A DNA stretch of 64,000 nucleotides from Verrucomicrobiota bacterium. Lineage in GTDB: Bacteria; Verrucomicrobiota; Verrucomicrobiia; Limisphaerales; J093. Shown piece by piece: positions 27,063 through 36,431 of the stretch. The notes beneath the pieces are model-generated. The model was not told the DNA's origin, did not search any database, and saw nothing but the letters and a program-made list of their open reading frames with translations. Both the position numbers and the translations under genes were made by a program. Numbering within the stretch: position 1 is the stretch's first letter; each line of letters starts with the position of its first letter. The DNA lies in the NCBI GenBank assembly GCA_022710935.1, contig JAKLFY010000012.1:1-64000 (forward strand), in the 5' to 3' direction.

Positions 27063-28060
27063 GCACACTTGCGCCACACGCCGAAGAGTCACGGGGCGCC
27101 TCCGGCCCCGCCGCGGAGCTGCGGGCTGCGCACGGAGGCATGCGGCGGGTTGACGCGTCTTTCGCGTCGGAGCTTGCGGTCCGGATGTCTGGCGGGGCGG
27201 TCATTCGGCTCGAAGAACCCCTCGCGCGGCGCACGACGTTGCGGGTTGGTGGTGTGGCGGATCTGTATGTTGAGCCGGCTCAGGAGCGGGATTTGGCTGC
27301 GATTCTGGTGTTTTGCCGGGAGCGTCGAGTGGATTGGCTTGTGTTGGGGCGCGGATCGAACCTGCTGGTCCGGGATGGCGGGTATCGGGGCGTGGTGATC
27401 GGTCTTGCGCAGCCGGCCTTCAGCGCGATCGCGTGCGAGGGCTTGCGGGTGTGTGCCGGGGCGGGGGCCATGTTGAAGGCGGTGGCGGTGGCGGCACGGC
27501 GCCAGAACCTCGGCGAATTCGAGTTTCTCGAAGGCATTCCTGGGAGTCTCGGAGGGGCGTTGCGGATGAATGCCGGGGCCAACGGGAAGTGGCTTTTCGA
27601 GATCCTCGAGCGTGTGCGAATCATGGATCGCCGCGGGAATGTGCTCGAGATGGGATCCTCCGATCTCGCGGCCGGGTATCGCGACTGTCCGTTCTTTGCG
27701 GATCATATTGCGCTGTCGGCCGTGCTGCGCGGAGAGCTTTCGGATATCGAGTCGATTCAGAGCCGGAGCGAGGGTTACAGGCGGCGGCGATTGGAGACGC
27801 AGCCGCGGCAGCCCAGCGCCGGGTGTGTGTTCAAGAATCCGGCGTCCATCGCCGCCGGGAAACTGATCGAGGAGCTGGGATTCAAGGGCGAGTGTGTGGG
27901 GGGGGCGCAGGTCTCGCCCATCCACGGCAATTTCATTGTGAATGCCGGGGGCGCGACCGCCCGGGACATTCTTGCATTGATCGAGCGGATCCGCGGGCGC
28001 GCGCGGAGCGAGCGGGGGATCGCGCTTGAAACCGAAGTCAAAATCGTCGGAGAGGATTAG
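27059..28060 (+). CDS. murB: UDP-N-acetylenolpyruvoylglucosamine reductase MurB
   Basis: The 333-residue FAD enzyme reduces UDP-GlcNAc-enolpyruvate to UDP-MurNAc. FAD-binding marks are LVLGRGSNLLVRDGGYRG and EFLEGIPGSLGGALRMNAGA. Catalytic positions seen are the arginine in AGYRDCPF and the glutamate in ALETEVKIVG. The usual serine proton donor is replaced by cysteine in PSAGCVFKNP, a variant I believe occurs in other phyla. A ~45-residue Ala/Gly-rich N-terminal extension precedes the domain. murC, often next to or fused with murB, is absent. Confidence 0.95.
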   Translation: MSTLAPHAEESRGASGPAAELRAAHGGMRRVDASFASELAVRMSGGAVIRLEEPLARRTTLRVGGVADLYVEPAQERDLAAILVFCRERRVDWLVLGRGSNLLVRDGGYRGVVIGLAQPAFSAIACEGLRVCAGAGAMLKAVAVAARRQNLGEFEFLEGIPGSLGGALRMNAGANGKWLFEILERVRIMDRRGNVLEMGSSDLAAGYRDCPFFADHIALSAVLRGELSDIESIQSRSEGYRRRRLETQPRQPSAGCVFKNPASIAAGKLIEELGFKGECVGGAQVSPIHGNFIVNAGGATARDILALIERIRGRARSERGIALETEVKIVGED

Positions 28061-28090
28061 CCGAAAGCCGGCCTGGGGCCGGCAGACCGT

Positions 28091-29011
28091 ATGCCATTGA
28101 AGATCACTGTGATGCTGGGAGGGCCATCGGCCGAGCGCGAGGTGTCGCTGCGGTCCGGACGGGCCGTCGTCGACGCCTTGCGCGGGCTGGGCCACACCGT
28201 CGAGGAATTGGATCCGCGCGACGACGGGTGGCAGTTGCCGCGGAAGACGGAGGTGGTGTTTCTTGTGCTGCACGGGACGTACGGCGAAGACGGCACGGTG
28301 CAAAGGCGGTTGGAGGCGCTGGGTGTCCCGTATACGGGGAGCGACGCCGAAGCCAGCCGATTGGCGTTTGACAAGGTCTTAACCAAGCAGCGTTGTGTGG
28401 GGGCGGGTGTGCCGACCCCGCGCTACACGGTCCTGGACACGCCGGAGGCGACCTGGCCGTCTGGCTGGCAGCCGCCCGTCGTCTTGAAGCCGGTGTGCCA
28501 GGGCTCGAGCGTGGGCCTGCAATTCGTCGAGTCTCTGAACGGTCTGGGGCCGGCGCTGGCGGAGTCGTTCCGGTACGACCGCAGAGTTCTCATGGAAGAG
28601 CGCATCGCGGGGCGCGAGGTCACGGTAGGCATTCTGGACGACGAGGTTTTGCCCGTCATCGAGGTCTGCCCGAAGCAGGGTCCACTCGATTACCGCAACA
28701 AGTACACCCAGGGGGCGACCGAGGTCTTTCTGCCGGCGCGGGTCGATCCGCCGACGGGGGAACGGGTTCGGGCGGCGGCGCTCGGGGCGTTCCGGGCGAT
28801 TGGCGGACGGGACTACGCGCGGGTGGACGTGATGGTGCCCTCGACGGGGCATCCGGTTGTTCTGGAAGTGAACACGCTGCCGGGGATGACGGAACTGAGT
28901 TTGTTGCCTCGGGCTGCGGCGGCTGTGGGCTACAGTTTTGCCGGCCTGTGCCAGAAGATGGTCGACCTGGCCCTCAAGCGCGCGGCTGGGGTGTGCAGGT
29001 CCACTCCTTGA
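28091..29011 (+). CDS. ddl: D-alanine--D-alanine ligase
   Basis: This 306-residue ATP-grasp ligase makes the D-Ala-D-Ala that MurF uses. Visible features are the N-terminal GGPSAEREVSLRSG, LHGTYGEDGTVQRRLE, the ATP-grasp lysine regions (VVLKPVCQGSSVGLQFV), EERIAGREVTVGIL, the Mg/ATP site DVMVPSTGHPVVLEVNTLPG and the closing MTELSLLP. It is standard length. It lies 31 bp after murB and 8 bp before ftsQ, so it is part of the same transcript. Confidence 0.96.
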   Translation: MPLKITVMLGGPSAEREVSLRSGRAVVDALRGLGHTVEELDPRDDGWQLPRKTEVVFLVLHGTYGEDGTVQRRLEALGVPYTGSDAEASRLAFDKVLTKQRCVGAGVPTPRYTVLDTPEATWPSGWQPPVVLKPVCQGSSVGLQFVESLNGLGPALAESFRYDRRVLMEERIAGREVTVGILDDEVLPVIEVCPKQGPLDYRNKYTQGATEVFLPARVDPPTGERVRAAALGAFRAIGGRDYARVDVMVPSTGHPVVLEVNTLPGMTELSLLPRAAAAVGYSFAGLCQKMVDLALKRAAGVCRSTP

Positions 29012-29018
29012 AAGGCCT

Positions 29019-29978
29019 ATGGGACTCTGGGGCAAGCCAAAGAACCGCCGCGCCGGGCGCGGGTCGGTGCTCGAGGTGAAGATGCGCGTCCGGCCTGTGC
29101 GACAGGCGCGTCGGCACCGGGTTGTGTTCGCGCTGTTCGTGGCGATGTTGGCGGTCGTGGCAGCCGGGCTGGGGCAGCGCGGGTGGCAGTGGGCGCGGCA
29201 GCGTCTTATGGACAGCGGCCTGTTTGCTCTGACGAGCCTCGAGATCGCCACGGACGGGATCTGGCTCAAGCCGGAACAGATACGCCAACTGGCCGGGATT
29301 CGAGAGGGCGACAATCTGCTGTTGATTGACATGACCCAGGTGCGACGCGAGATCGAGTTGATTGCCCAGGTGGAATCGGTGTCGGTCGAGCGCGTTCTGC
29401 CTCATGTTCTCCGGATCCAGGTGAAGGAACGCGACCCGATCGTGCAGATTCAGGCCATACAGCCCGAAGGCGAGGCGGGCGTGGTGCCTGCGGTCTTCTA
29501 TCTGGACCGCGCGGGGGTGGTCATGCCGCCTTTGCCGACGCTCCCGTCGAGTCCTGCGGTGGTTCGGGCATTCGATGCCCTGCCTATTCTCCGGGGGTTG
29601 AACAACGCCGATTTGCGCCCCGGTGCCGCCCTTCAGACTCGTCCTGTGCAGTCCGTTCTCGAATTGCTTGCCACGTTCGAGCCGTCGCCGCTTGCCCAGG
29701 AGGTTGGTTTGGCGGTGATTGACATCTCTTCGCCCGATGTCTTGCGGGTGACGACCGACGGGGGGGCGGAGATCACACTGGCGTACGACCGGGTGGCGTG
29801 CGGTCTCGAGCGCTGGCGCCTGGTGCGCCAGGCGGGCCAGCGGTTGGACAAGGCGGTGGCTTTTTTGGATCTTGCCGTCACCAACAACTGTCCGGTGTTG
29901 TGGTTCGAGTCGAGCGCAGTGCCGCCGCTCAAGCCGCGCGCCGAAAAACTGCCGCGTTTGCGTCGCAAGCATGTTTAA
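29019..29978 (+). CDS. ftsQ: FtsQ-type divisome protein (POTRA domain)
   Basis: The 319-residue protein has a basic cytoplasmic N-terminus and a single membrane segment (~residues 36-55, VVFALFVAMLAVVAAGL). It then has a POTRA-like domain (FALTSLEIATDGIWLKPEQI, GDNLLLIDMTQVRREIE, VESVSVERVLPHVLRIQVKE) and a beta-rich C-terminal region. FtsQ links early and late divisome parts and binds FtsB/FtsL. ATG 29019 is 8 bp after ddl. The stop overlaps the ftsA start by 8 bp. Confidence 0.9.
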   Translation: MGLWGKPKNRRAGRGSVLEVKMRVRPVRQARRHRVVFALFVAMLAVVAAGLGQRGWQWARQRLMDSGLFALTSLEIATDGIWLKPEQIRQLAGIREGDNLLLIDMTQVRREIELIAQVESVSVERVLPHVLRIQVKERDPIVQIQAIQPEGEAGVVPAVFYLDRAGVVMPPLPTLPSSPAVVRAFDALPILRGLNNADLRPGAALQTRPVQSVLELLATFEPSPLAQEVGLAVIDISSPDVLRVTTDGGAEITLAYDRVACGLERWRLVRQAGQRLDKAVAFLDLAVTNNCPVLWFESSAVPPLKPRAEKLPRLRRKHV

Positions 29979-31197
29979 CAATTCCACGCATCTCATCGTC
30001 GGGCTCGAGGTCGGAACCAGCAAGGTTTGCGCCGTGGTTGGCGACGTCAGCCCTGAAGGCGCCTTGAGCATTGTCGGCCTGGGGCAGGCCCGGTCCCGCG
30101 GGACGCGCAAAGGGGAGGTCGTCGACGCCACCGCGGTGGTCGAGGATGTGCGCTATGCGATTGCGGAGGCGGAGCAGATGGCCGACGTGGAGATCCGGAG
30201 TGTCTACCTGGGCGTCACGGGCAGCCACATCCGGAGCTTCAACAACCGGGGGCGCCACACGATCCCGTCGGTCGATCGCGACATTGGCGAGGACGACGTG
30301 CGGGACGTGATCAAGAACGCCAAGGCGATCAACCTGCCGGCGGATCGTCACACGGTCCACGTGGTGCGCCAGCACTTTATCGTCGACAGCCAGGATGGGG
30401 TGCTGAACCCGGTCGGCATGGTGGGCGCTCAGATCGAGGTCGACGTCCACGTGATCCACGGCATCACCAACCGCCTCCAAAACCCGATCCGGGCCGTCAA
30501 GAGCCTTCAATTGGAGGTCGAGGATATTGTGTTCAACGGCATCGCCGCGTCGCTCGCCGTTTTGACGCCCCAGGACAAGGAGTTGGGCGCCCTGGTGATC
30601 GATCTGGGCGCGGGTGTCACCGAGTACGCGGTCTATGCCGACGGCATCATCAAGCACACCGGCGTCCTGGCGGTCGGGGGCGACCATGTGACCAACGATC
30701 TGGCGTATGGGCTCAAGATCTCGATGAGCCGCGCGGAGGCGTTGAAAATCGAGCATGGCTCGGCGCTGGTCGACATGGGCGTGCGGGGGCGGACTGTTGA
30801 GTTGCCGAACGATTTCGGCCTGCCCGAACGCTCGATCAACCTCGAGCACTTGCGACGGATCATGTCGGCCCGGCTCGAGGAGATTTTCGAGATCATCGCG
30901 GCTGAGGTCGAGCGTGCGGGTCTGCTCGACAGCCTGCGCGCCGGTGTGTTTCTGTGCGGCGGCGGCTCGCGCACGCCGGACATTCAGAAGCTGGGGGAGC
31001 GCGTTTTCGGGTTGCCTGTGGCCATTGGCCGCACCAAGACGATCAGCGGTCTGGTGGCCACGCTGGATCAACCCGAGTTCGCGACGGGCATCGGCCTGGC
31101 GAAGTTCGGCTCGTTTCAGCACGGGCAGAACTCTGGCCGGCGGCCCTGGACGAGCCGGCTCAAGAGCGCTTTGACCCAGATGTGGACCGACTCCTGA
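29971..31197 (+). CDS. ftsA: FtsA, actin-like membrane tether of FtsZ
   Basis: The 408-residue actin-fold ATPase has phosphate-1 motif VGLEVGTSKVCAVVG, the FtsA-specific SHUT/1C region (SIVGLGQARSRGTRKGEVVD, YLGVTGSHIRS), phosphate-2 VIDLGAGVTEYAVY and the adenosine motif VFLCGGGSRTP. The C-terminus (RPWTSRLKSALTQMW) can form the amphipathic helix that attaches FtsA to the membrane. It is directly upstream of ftsZ (58-bp gap) and would recruit FtsZ polymers and downstream division proteins. Confidence 0.96.
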   Translation: MFNNSTHLIVGLEVGTSKVCAVVGDVSPEGALSIVGLGQARSRGTRKGEVVDATAVVEDVRYAIAEAEQMADVEIRSVYLGVTGSHIRSFNNRGRHTIPSVDRDIGEDDVRDVIKNAKAINLPADRHTVHVVRQHFIVDSQDGVLNPVGMVGAQIEVDVHVIHGITNRLQNPIRAVKSLQLEVEDIVFNGIAASLAVLTPQDKELGALVIDLGAGVTEYAVYADGIIKHTGVLAVGGDHVTNDLAYGLKISMSRAEALKIEHGSALVDMGVRGRTVELPNDFGLPERSINLEHLRRIMSARLEEIFEIIAAEVERAGLLDSLRAGVFLCGGGSRTPDIQKLGERVFGLPVAIGRTKTISGLVATLDQPEFATGIGLAKFGSFQHGQNSGRRPWTSRLKSALTQMWTDS

Positions 31198-31255
31198 TCC
31201 CGGGGCGGCCTCCGGTTTGCGGCCAGCCGCCTCCTCAACCGTTTCGCAACAACCC

Positions 31256-32599
31256 ATGACAATCGAAACTTCAGCCGCCGAACGTCACCCGATGCCCAAG
31301 TCCGCCCCGACCATCAAAGTGATCGGCGTGGGCGGCGCCGGCCTTCAGGCGCTCGATCACATGAGCCGCGCGGGACTGGACGGACTGGCTTTTGCCGGAG
31401 TCCACACCGACGCGCGGCTCCTGGGGGCGAGTTCGCTCGCCCAGAAGCTTCTCATCGGGTCGGCGTTGACGCGCGGCCTGGGCGCGGGCGGCGACCCCGA
31501 CGTGGCGCGGGCGGCGGCCGAGGCGGATACCCAGGTACTGAACGAGCTTTGTGCTGGCACGGATCTGGTTGTCGTGGTGGCGGGGTTGGGCGGCGGCACC
31601 GGGTCGGGCGGGGCGCCGGTGGTGGCGCGCGTGGCTCGGGAACAGGGGGCGTTGGTGCTGGGATTGGTGGTTCTGCCGTTCGAGTTCGAGGGGCAGCGCC
31701 GGCAGCACCAGGCTCAACTGGCCCTGCGCCAGCTCAAGACGGCGGCGGACGCCGTCATCTGCCTGCCCAACCAGAAGGTGTCCCAACTGGTCGACGACAA
31801 GACGACGCTGGTCGAGACCTTCCGCATTGCCAATGACCTCCTCTGCCAGGGGCTGGCCGGCGTGTGGCGCCTGATTACTCGCGAGGGCCTGATCAACGTG
31901 GATTTCGCGGATCTCTGCCGTGTGGTGCGGGGCCGGCAGGCGGAGAGTTGCTTCGCCACCGCCGAGTCCATGGGCGAAGCGCGCTCGCGCGAGGTGGTCG
32001 AGCGCCTCCTGTCGAGTCCTCTGCTCGACCAGGGGCGTCTCCTGGCCGATGCGGATGCCGTCCTGGTCAGCCTGGCGGGCGGCGCCGATCTCGCATTGAA
32101 AGAGGTCAACGTGGTCATGGAACAGATCAATCGCGTGTGCGAGCATGCGCAGGTGATCGTGGGCGCCGCCATCGATCCCGCGCTGGGCGACCGCATCGGC
32201 GTCACCGTGATTGCGACCAAGCGGACCGCCCCCGCTCCCGATTCAGACCGCGCGCTCGAGTCGTCGGCGGCAACGGCCGACCCCGAACCGCCCGCGGCCG
32301 AGTTTCCCATATCGGGGGAAGAACGCCTCGATGCCGCGCGAGGCATGGCGGACGAGCGTCCTGCTCCCCGGTACGTCCCGCCGCCGCCGCGTCTCACGCC
32401 CGAACAAGCCGAGCAGATTCTCGCCCGGCAGGACCGCGTCGGGGGGCGCCGCCGCCGCAAATCGGTCGGGATGCGCCAGGAGTTGCTGCCACTCGAAGTG
32501 GTGTCCAAGGGCCGGTTCGCGAAGAGCGAGCCGACCGTCTATCGCGGGGAAGATCTGGACACTCCGACGTACGTGCGCCGGGGCATGGCGCTCAACTAA
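31256..32599 (+). CDS. ftsZ: Divergent FtsZ cell-division GTPase
   Basis: The 447-residue tubulin homologue keeps the GTP-binding signature GGGTGSGG (residues 112-119), the N-terminal loop VIGVGGAGLQAL, GSALTRGLGAGGDP, and the T7 catalytic loop GLINVDFADL (211-220). Several normally invariant positions differ: VHTDARLLGASSLAQ replaces the usual NTDxQxL run, and GGA replaces GAA after the signature. A ~110-residue Pro/Arg-rich linker leads to a C-terminal peptide DTPTYVRRGMALN that resembles the FtsA-binding tail. Divergent FtsZ is reported for Verrucomicrobia. GTP-driven polymerisation should be kept. Confidence 0.95.
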   Translation: MTIETSAAERHPMPKSAPTIKVIGVGGAGLQALDHMSRAGLDGLAFAGVHTDARLLGASSLAQKLLIGSALTRGLGAGGDPDVARAAAEADTQVLNELCAGTDLVVVVAGLGGGTGSGGAPVVARVAREQGALVLGLVVLPFEFEGQRRQHQAQLALRQLKTAADAVICLPNQKVSQLVDDKTTLVETFRIANDLLCQGLAGVWRLITREGLINVDFADLCRVVRGRQAESCFATAESMGEARSREVVERLLSSPLLDQGRLLADADAVLVSLAGGADLALKEVNVVMEQINRVCEHAQVIVGAAIDPALGDRIGVTVIATKRTAPAPDSDRALESSAATADPEPPAAEFPISGEERLDAARGMADERPAPRYVPPPPRLTPEQAEQILARQDRVGGRRRRKSVGMRQELLPLEVVSKGRFAKSEPTVYRGEDLDTPTYVRRGMALN

Positions 32600-32601
32600 T
32601 C

Positions 32602-35600
32602 CTACTTCTTGCGCAGCAGATCCAACACGTTGCCCAGGGGGTCGCGTGGGGGCGTTGCCGGCGCATTGGTTGTGGTCGTGTTCGTCCCGGCAGCGCTTTG
32701 GCCTTGAGCGCCGCCGCCCAGGAGTGTGTTGAGCGTTCCGAGGAGATTGGCGCCGCTTTGGCCCGCGGCGGGCGCGTTTGTCGCTGATGCGGCGCCTTCG
32801 CCGCCGCCGATCAGGTTGCCGACCGCGCCGAGGATTCCGGCGGCCTGGTCGACCTTGGCCGAACCGGTCCGGTCAAGAATCCCCGCGCCGGCTTTGGCCG
32901 CCATAGCCAGGAGGGCGGTCCGGCTGATGTCCGATTCCGGTGCGCCCACAGTGCCCTTCATGGTGACGAACTCCGGCAGTTTGGCGAAGGGCGCGTTGGT
33001 GGGCGTGTCACCGGCCAACCCGACTCTCTCCGCCAGTGTTCGCCGGAGCGCGATCTGAACAGGCAGGCGCATCGTCGAGTTTGTGAGTGGGGCCGTTAGC
33101 GCGATGGTGCCGGCGGCGTTCGCGTGGAAAGCGCGGCTCTGGACATACCCCTGCTGCACCTCCAAACGCCCGTTGCCGGCGGTGCCTTTGACGATGATCT
33201 GGTCGATCGGGGCCTGGGTCATCTCGTCTACGAAGCCGCCGCCCTGGCGGGCCGTGCCTGTCAGTTGGCCGACGAGCGCCGCGACACCGCCGGCGGGATT
33301 GCGGATGAAGTCAGGGATGCCGACCACCACATTGACCAGCGCCTTGAGCATTGGATTGTCCACACTCGCGATGGCCAGGTTCAGGTTGGTTGTCGTGAGT
33401 TCGAACTGGCCGGAGAGGCTCTTCGCCAGACTCGCCTCGGTGGTTCCAGCGCCCTGGAGCTGCGCGAAGCCCCCGCCGGTGCCGCTGAACTGGCCCTTTT
33501 GCTCGGGCAGGAAACTGTTCACCAGCGGCGCCACGGGAACGTTGGTTCCCTTGAATCCGAAGTCGTATCTGTATCCCGGCACCCCCAGATCCACGATTGC
33601 CGTCGCGCTGACCGGCCCGCCGTTGAGCGCCAAATCGAACGGTTTCACCTCGATCGCCTGCCCGTCCAGCTTCGCGCGCGCCACGAGGTTCGTGATCTCG
33701 ACTTCGCGCAGATAGAAACGCCGAACGTTTGCGTCCACGATGAAATTGCGCAGCGGGAGGGTCATCGCTTCCAGCTCCTGGTCCGCGGTGCCCGAAGGGC
33801 CGGGCAATCCGCCGGCGGATCCGCCCGATGCGGAAGGCGCCGTTTCCTCGAAGAGAATCTCGTAGTAGCGGGTGGCGTCGAGCGCGTCGGCTGTGATTGC
33901 GAGGTGGCCGGTGGCCGCGTTCGTCTGGGTGAAATCGACTTGCCCCGCGGCCCGGATGCGATTGGCGGCGCGGGATGTCGGCGTGAGGGTGAGCAGCATC
34001 TCGCGTATCTCCGCGACGTTGGTACGCACCGCCGTGTCGAGTGTGAGCTGCGCTTCGAGCGGTGTGGACGCCAGCGCGCTGCCCGGCATGTTGACCACGA
34101 GGTTGGTGACCTGCACCCCGGCCCGGAGGCGCGAATCCCCGGTCGGATCGTAACCCGCATCGAGTTGGCCGTTCACCGCCACCGACGCGAGCGTCTTGTC
34201 GCCGAGCGCCTCGGCCACAAACGGCCGCAGCGCGTTCTGATTCAGGCCCATGAACTCGAGCGCGATCTGCCCGCTGCTGTTGGTGAGGCCGTAGCGCCCC
34301 GTGAGATTGAAGGTGCCCGCGGGGGTGTCCGCTTGTCGAATGCTGCCGACGCACTTGCGGATTTCGGCGAAATCGTCTTTCACCGACGCGTCGAGATCAC
34401 TCGAGAGATCGAAACGGTCGAGGCGGTTGGACGCAAGGAGTCCGCTCAGACCAACGATCTCGAGTTTCCCGACCAGGCTCTGATCAAGACTCGGATGGGC
34501 GGTTTGAGCGGGCACGAGGTTTCTCTGTGAGATCTTTCCGGTGAACGTTGCGGTGCCGGCGGTGAGCGACACGTCCGAACGATCCACCAATTCGGACAGC
34601 GGGGCGAGTGAAGCCGTCAGCTCGGCCTGGAAGTTGGCGTCGGACGTCGAGTTCACGTAGCTGCCAGACCCTTTGAGCGCGGACACCGCCCGACCGCGTT
34701 GGGATACGTCCAGGGCCAGCGCCGGGAGATCCACCCGGTCGAACTCGGTCAGTTGACCGCGGAGGCCGACGGTCAGATCGGCCTGATCAATGCGGTTGCT
34801 GCCCAGCCGGCCGGTCAGTCCGACGAGCTTCGAACCCAGGTCAAACGCCACCAGGCGCCCAGCCTTCTGAACGTTGATGTCAAGCTGGCCGTTGACCATG
34901 CCGGAATCGACGGAATCGCCCACGAACGGTTTCCAGTCGGCCAGGTTCAGCTCGGTCACGTTCAACCTCAGCGCGGACTCGGCGGCTCCCTGGGCCCCCT
35001 GGCTCCAGTCGAGGAGCATTTCCTTGGTCAGCTTGCCTGTCAGCAGAGGGCGGCCCGACTGCGTGGCGTCGAGGGTGAACGCGCGGATCGTGGCGTTGGT
35101 TCGAGGCAGATCGAGGGTCGCGTCGCAACCAAGCTTGAAGTCCACCGTCGGCGTCTTCAGGCCGGCCCGCTCGACGCTGAAGCTGTCGCCGGCGATCGAG
35201 CCGATGGTGCTCACGAATCGGGCGTGGTCCTTCAACTCGATGTCGTAGTCCGCCGCCAGCTTCGTTGCGCCGAAGGAGATGCCGAAACGCCCTCCGACGA
35301 GGCTGAGCAGTTCGCTGCCGATGCCGGTGACCTTCACTTTGAGCTTGCCTTCCAGCTCGAGCGGGTCGAACGGGCCGCTCACGCTCGCGGTGCCCAGGGC
35401 GGCGCCGCTCTTGGTGAAGGCGATGGCGAGCTGCCTGATTTCGCTCCGATTGAGGTCTGCCGACAATCGCCCCTGCAACTGGGACGCATCGGCGAACGCC
35501 CCGGTGGCTCGAGTGACTGCGAGATCCGCGCTCCCCGTGATCTGCCCCGGCACCAAGTCGGAGCCGACATCGATGCCGAACGCGCTCCTGAGCGTGCCTG

Positions 35601-36264
35601 CGACCTCGGCCTGGTTCGTGCCCGTGCGCTGCACAAGCCCAATGCGCCCGTCGAGGTCGAGCTTGGCCGGGCTCCCATTCCGAAGCCCCGAGGCCTTCGC
35701 GTCGAGTCCGGCCAGCTCGGCCGACGTTGTGCTCCCGTCCTTGTGGGTCTGGGTGAAATGGACGGTGGCATCGTCGATCGAAATCATCCGGATATCCACC
35801 TTTAGCGGAGAACCGGGCTTGGCCGGCGCCGGCTCGGGCGTGCCGCTCCTCCCCGAAAACGCGTCCAGATTCGACGTTCCATCGGGACGGATTGCCACCC
35901 GCACGACCGGTTGGACGAGCCCGATTTCATCGATCTTGACCAGGCCCCGGAGAATCGAGACGAGGTTGTAGCGCGCGCGCAGCTCGGCCGCGGCGAGAAC
36001 CGTCTCCTCGCCTCGGGGCTGAACTCGAAGCCCGCGCAGAATCACCTCCGAGAAAGGACGGATCGAGACGCCGTCCGCGGCGATCTCCGCGCCGAGGGCG
36101 GCGCCGGCCTTTGGCAGAACCACGCGTTTGACAAACGGTTCGCTGGTGGCCAGAAAATACAGAGCCACGAGCAGCACCACGAGGGCTGCCCCGAGGGCAC
36201 CAGCCCATCGCACAAGGCGACGCGGTTGCTTCGGTCGATCCAAGCCGGTCTTTGACTCACTCAT
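32602..36264 (-). CDS. Large AsmA-like envelope protein
   Basis: The 1220-residue protein has a short cytoplasmic start, one membrane segment (~residues 22-42, GALGAALVVLLVALYFLA) and a long beta-rich periplasmic region. Its start (VKRVVLPKAGAALGAEIAADGVSI) and repeated LxxxLxLDG-type strands are typical of the AsmA/DUF748 superfamily, which forms bridge-like grooves that carry lipids between the two membranes. The C-terminal part has the conserved fragments SGTGGGFAQLQGAGTTEASL and GLAGDTPTN. It is convergent with ftsZ (2 bp apart) and divergent from ribE. ATG 36264 was chosen over 36351 because the extra residues lack resemblance to the family. Confidence 0.75.
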   Translation of the reverse strand: MSESKTGLDRPKQPRRLVRWAGALGAALVVLLVALYFLATSEPFVKRVVLPKAGAALGAEIAADGVSIRPFSEVILRGLRVQPRGEETVLAAAELRARYNLVSILRGLVKIDEIGLVQPVVRVAIRPDGTSNLDAFSGRSGTPEPAPAKPGSPLKVDIRMISIDDATVHFTQTHKDGSTTSAELAGLDAKASGLRNGSPAKLDLDGRIGLVQRTGTNQAEVAGTLRSAFGIDVGSDLVPGQITGSADLAVTRATGAFADASQLQGRLSADLNRSEIRQLAIAFTKSGAALGTASVSGPFDPLELEGKLKVKVTGIGSELLSLVGGRFGISFGATKLAADYDIELKDHARFVSTIGSIAGDSFSVERAGLKTPTVDFKLGCDATLDLPRTNATIRAFTLDATQSGRPLLTGKLTKEMLLDWSQGAQGAAESALRLNVTELNLADWKPFVGDSVDSGMVNGQLDINVQKAGRLVAFDLGSKLVGLTGRLGSNRIDQADLTVGLRGQLTEFDRVDLPALALDVSQRGRAVSALKGSGSYVNSTSDANFQAELTASLAPLSELVDRSDVSLTAGTATFTGKISQRNLVPAQTAHPSLDQSLVGKLEIVGLSGLLASNRLDRFDLSSDLDASVKDDFAEIRKCVGSIRQADTPAGTFNLTGRYGLTNSSGQIALEFMGLNQNALRPFVAEALGDKTLASVAVNGQLDAGYDPTGDSRLRAGVQVTNLVVNMPGSALASTPLEAQLTLDTAVRTNVAEIREMLLTLTPTSRAANRIRAAGQVDFTQTNAATGHLAITADALDATRYYEILFEETAPSASGGSAGGLPGPSGTADQELEAMTLPLRNFIVDANVRRFYLREVEITNLVARAKLDGQAIEVKPFDLALNGGPVSATAIVDLGVPGYRYDFGFKGTNVPVAPLVNSFLPEQKGQFSGTGGGFAQLQGAGTTEASLAKSLSGQFELTTTNLNLAIASVDNPMLKALVNVVVGIPDFIRNPAGGVAALVGQLTGTARQGGGFVDEMTQAPIDQIIVKGTAGNGRLEVQQGYVQSRAFHANAAGTIALTAPLTNSTMRLPVQIALRRTLAERVGLAGDTPTNAPFAKLPEFVTMKGTVGAPESDISRTALLAMAAKAGAGILDRTGSAKVDQAAGILGAVGNLIGGGEGAASATNAPAAGQSGANLLGTLNTLLGGGAQGQSAAGTNTTTTNAPATPPRDPLGNVLDLLRKK

Positions 36265-36431
36265 AGAATTCGATCTGCGGAGAGGTTCCTCCGACGCAGT
36301 GCGTTGTTTCACGAACCACCATGAGACTAGCCGCAGAACGGCGAAATTCAACGGCAGACTCCGGCCGTCCTCTGACCCGACGGCTAATTCGCTTGAATCC
36401 GGACCGCCCGCTCAACATGGTCTGCCTGTCT

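Noticed and set aside
33124-34530. Plus-strand frame of 468 codons opposite the AsmA-like gene
   Set aside because: High-GC antisense shadow; the minus frame has a membrane anchor and AsmA-type motifs.
36265-36431. Possible FMN riboswitch before ribE
   Set aside because: The conserved RFN core sequence is not visible and the gap is too short once the divergent promoter is allowed for.
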